In this document: in pieces, positions 6,872 through 9,203 of the stretch
Layout: the number at the start of each line of letters is the position of its first letter
Numbering within the stretch: position 1 is the stretch's first letter
Assembly (NCBI GenBank): GCA_030706665.1
Contig: JAUZOB010000120.1
Span: 1 to 9,203 of the forward strand
Origin: Bacteroidota bacterium
GTDB taxonomy: Bacteria > Bacteroidota > Bacteroidia > Bacteroidales > Prolixibacteraceae
Reading direction: 5' to 3'
Length of the DNA: 9,203 bases
Made by a program: the position numbers and the translations under genes
The notes under the pieces: generated by a model
Seen by the model: only the letters and a program-made list of their open reading frames with translations
The model's database searches: none
What the model was told of the DNA's origin: nothing

Positions 6872-9203
6872 TTATTCGGGAATACCTGTCCTCATTTTAT
6901 CAAGCAACAATCGGGCTTCATTTATTGTTCTCATATTATTAATGGTAAGTGTCAATTTCTGATGTCCTTCCTTCATACTACAAATTTTGGGATGGAGCAT
7001 CACGTAATTCAAGATCTGTCCAAACTCTTTTGTTTTGAAGAATTCAGAGTTTTGATTCGAAATAAAATGACAAATCATCTTTTTATTTTTCAGGATGATC
7101 TTTTCCATACCCAGTGAGATCGCGAGCCATCGCAGCTTGACGACTTCAAGTAACTCAAGAGATTCCTGCGGTAACTTTCCGAAACGGTCAAGCAGGTTGT
7201 TGTAGAACGTGCTTAGCTGTTCTTCATCTTCCATGTTGTCAAGTTCCCGATACAATAGCATTCGTTCGGAAATATTCGTGATGTATGAATCGGGGAACAG
7301 AAGCTCTAAGTCGGTATCAATTTGACAATCGCTGACATAGTTGATCTTCAGAAATGTTTGTGCAGCCTTGTCTTTTTGTTCGTCTGCAAAAAGCTCTTTA
7401 AACTCATCATGTTTTAATTCCTGAATGGCTTCGTTCAGGATACGGTGATAGGTTTCAAATCCGATATCGGCAATAAACCCGCTTTGCTCTGCACCCAACA
7501 GATTCCCGGCTCCCCGTATATCAAGATCCTGCATGGAAATATTGAAACCGCTTCCGAGTTCGGAGAATTCCTCAATGGCTTTGAGTCGTCGGCGTGCCTC
7601 CTGGGTCAGCTCATGCAGGGGAGGGGCCAGAAGATAACAGAAGGCCTTCTTGTTCGAACGGCCGACTCTTCCTCTTAACTGATGCAGTTCGCTTAACCCG
7701 AAACTATTGGCATTATTAATGATGATTGTATTTGCATTCGGAATGTCGAGCCCCGACTCAATGATGGTTGTAGCAATCAGCACATCATACTCTCCATTGA
7801 TGAAATCGAGCATGATCTTTTCCAATACCTCACCATCCATCTGCCCGTGCCCGACAATAGTCTTTGCTTTCGGACAGAGTCGTCGAATTAGATTCTCTAC
7901 TTCACGAATATTTTGAACCCGGTTGTGAATTACGAATACCTGACCGCTTCTGGACAATTCAAGATTGATGGCCTCGCGGATAATATCTTCATTAAATTCA
8001 TATACCTCTGTTTGGATGGGGTATCTGTTCGGTGGCGGGGTATTGATGATTGATAAGTCGCGCGCACCCATCAGTGAGAACTGTAAGGTACGGGGAATCG
8101 GGGTCGCTGTCAGTGTTAAAGTATCGACATTTACTTTCAGTTGTTTCAGCTTATCTTTAACCGAGACTCCAAACTTTTGTTCTTCGTCGACAATCAGTAA
8201 ACCAAGATCTTTGAAGTGTAGATCTTTGTTGACAATGCGATGAGTCCCAATCAGGATATCGATCTTCCCTTCTTTGATCTCCTTTTTGATACGGGTAACA
8301 TCCGAACTCTTTCTTAAACGGCTGATGTATTCAACCTTAACCGGGAAATCGCTTAATCGTTCAGAGAATGTTTTATAGTGTTGCAAGGCGAGAATCGTAG
8401 TGGGGACAAGGACGGCCACCTGCTTCGAATCGGTAACTGCTTTGAATGCCGCCCGAATGGCAACTTCCGTCTTCCCGAAACCTACATCTCCGCAAACAAG
8501 CCGGTCCATCGGCATCGCCTTTTGCATATCTTCCTTGACAGCCTGGGTCGCTTTCATCTGGTCGGGAGTATCTTCATAGATAAAAGATGCCTCCAGCTCT
8601 TCCTGCAGATACGAATCAGGTGAAAAAGTATAGCCTTGTTCCTCTTTTCGCTTGGCATAGAGTAAAATCAGCTCGCGGGCTATATCTTTAACTTTAGCCT
8701 TGGTCCGATTCTTAAGTTTTTGCCATGCTCCGGAACCCAGTTTGCTAATTGAAGGCTCGGTCCCGTCTTTACCTTTATATTTAGAGATCCGGTGCAGCGA
8801 ATGGATACTTACAAATATTACATCCCGGTCCCTGAATTCCAGTTTGATTACCTCCTGCATCTTTCCGTTTACCTCCATTCGGACTAATCCGGAAAATTTA
8901 CCGATCCCATGGTCAATATGAACCACATAATCTCCCGGATGGAGCATGTTAAGCTCTTTAATAGTCATCGCCTGTCGGTTGGGCTTATTCTCCTGCATCC
9001 GGAAACGGTGATACCGTTCAAAGATCTGATGGTCGGTATAGCAACAAATCTTCAGGTCATGATCCACAAAACCCTCATGGAGTACTTTTAAGATAGGTTC
9101 AAACTCAGCCTTATGCCCGTTTTCTTTAAAGATAGCCTTTAGTCGGTCAATCTGTTTCTCATTGGGGAAAAGGATGATATTCCGATATCCTTTTTCTGAA
9201 TAA
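6872..9203 (-). CDS. mfd: Transcription-repair coupling factor Mfd, C-terminal part (5' end outside window)
   Basis: The frame runs from the window edge (first full codon at 9202) to TAA 6872-6874, giving 776 residues. Bacteroidota Mfd is about 1100 residues, so roughly the first third (UvrB-like and UvrA-binding part) is missing. Visible residues about 84-145 are the CarD-like RNA polymerase interaction domain (LHPGDYVVHIDHGIGKF). The RecG-like translocase follows: Walker A GDVGFGKT (238-245), DEEQ (339-342), TATPIPRT (365-372), HGQM near 452-455, and QLRGRVGRS (508-516). RGAGNLLGAEQSG (563-575) is the TRG motif that couples ATP hydrolysis to movement. The last 150 or so residues form the C-terminal TRCF domain. 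Mfd pushes stalled RNA polymerase off DNA damage and recruits UvrA for excision repair. All visible motifs are intact. The GTG at 9067 is internal. The next - strand gene begins about 220 bp downstream, and I see no strong terminator after mfd. Confidence 0.97.
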   Translation of the reverse strand, partial: YSEKGYRNIILFPNEKQIDRLKAIFKENGHKAEFEPILKVLHEGFVDHDLKICCYTDHQIFERYHRFRMQENKPNRQAMTIKELNMLHPGDYVVHIDHGIGKFSGLVRMEVNGKMQEVIKLEFRDRDVIFVSIHSLHRISKYKGKDGTEPSISKLGSGAWQKLKNRTKAKVKDIARELILLYAKRKEEQGYTFSPDSYLQEELEASFIYEDTPDQMKATQAVKEDMQKAMPMDRLVCGDVGFGKTEVAIRAAFKAVTDSKQVAVLVPTTILALQHYKTFSERLSDFPVKVEYISRLRKSSDVTRIKKEIKEGKIDILIGTHRIVNKDLHFKDLGLLIVDEEQKFGVSVKDKLKQLKVNVDTLTLTATPIPRTLQFSLMGARDLSIINTPPPNRYPIQTEVYEFNEDIIREAINLELSRSGQVFVIHNRVQNIREVENLIRRLCPKAKTIVGHGQMDGEVLEKIMLDFINGEYDVLIATTIIESGLDIPNANTIIINNANSFGLSELHQLRGRVGRSNKKAFCYLLAPPLHELTQEARRRLKAIEEFSELGSGFNISMQDLDIRGAGNLLGAEQSGFIADIGFETYHRILNEAIQELKHDEFKELFADEQKDKAAQTFLKINYVSDCQIDTDLELLFPDSYITNISERMLLYRELDNMEDEEQLSTFYNNLLDRFGKLPQESLELLEVVKLRWLAISLGMEKIILKNKKMICHFISNQNSEFFKTKEFGQILNYVMLHPKICSMKEGHQKLTLTINNMRTINEARLLLDKMRTGIPE

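Noticed and set aside
9065..9067. GTG as a possible start of the Mfd-like protein.
   Set aside because: The frame stays open to the window edge and the 45 residues upstream read as normal Mfd sequence, so the codon is internal.

Overview
This is an ordinary chromosomal segment from a member of the Bacteroidota. It is moderately AT-rich and carries five protein-coding genes. Two of them run off the window ends. The phylum call rests on a SusC/SusD outer-membrane pair, an acidic residue patch after the lipoprotein cysteine of SusD, starts without Shine-Dalgarno sequences, a TTG-N17-TANNTTTG promoter, and a glucosamine-6-phosphate deaminase-like domain fused to a PIG-L/LmbE domain. The style of the proteins suggests Sphingobacteriales (Pedobacter-like), but that is a guess below phylum level.

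Left part, + strand (1-3304): the C-terminal 585 residues of a SusC/RagA-type TonB-dependent transporter are followed after 30 bp by a complete SusD/RagB-type surface lipoprotein. A strong intrinsic terminator closes this two-gene unit. The pair should form one outer-membrane nutrient importer, with SusC as barrel and SusD as lid. No glycoside hydrolase, peptidase or regulator is visible beside it, so the substrate cannot be assigned.

Middle, + strand (3368-4606): a secreted TlpA/redoxin-family thioredoxin-fold protein with a WCPNC active site. Its N-terminal half looks like two copies of a beta-rich domain. It lies after the terminator, so it probably has its own promoter.

Right part, - strand (4664-9203): a two-domain NagB-like plus PIG-L/LmbE protein converges on the thioredoxin gene, with a shared hairpin terminator between them. 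Upstream of it is the C-terminal 776 residues of Mfd, the transcription-repair coupling factor, also on the - strand. A good Bacteroidota-type promoter lies between mfd and the fusion gene.

I found no mobile element, CRISPR array, RNA gene or clearly new system. The observations most worth checking are the loss of two catalytic positions in the deaminase domain of the fusion protein, while its deacetylase metal site looks intact, and the apparent domain duplication in the thioredoxin protein.
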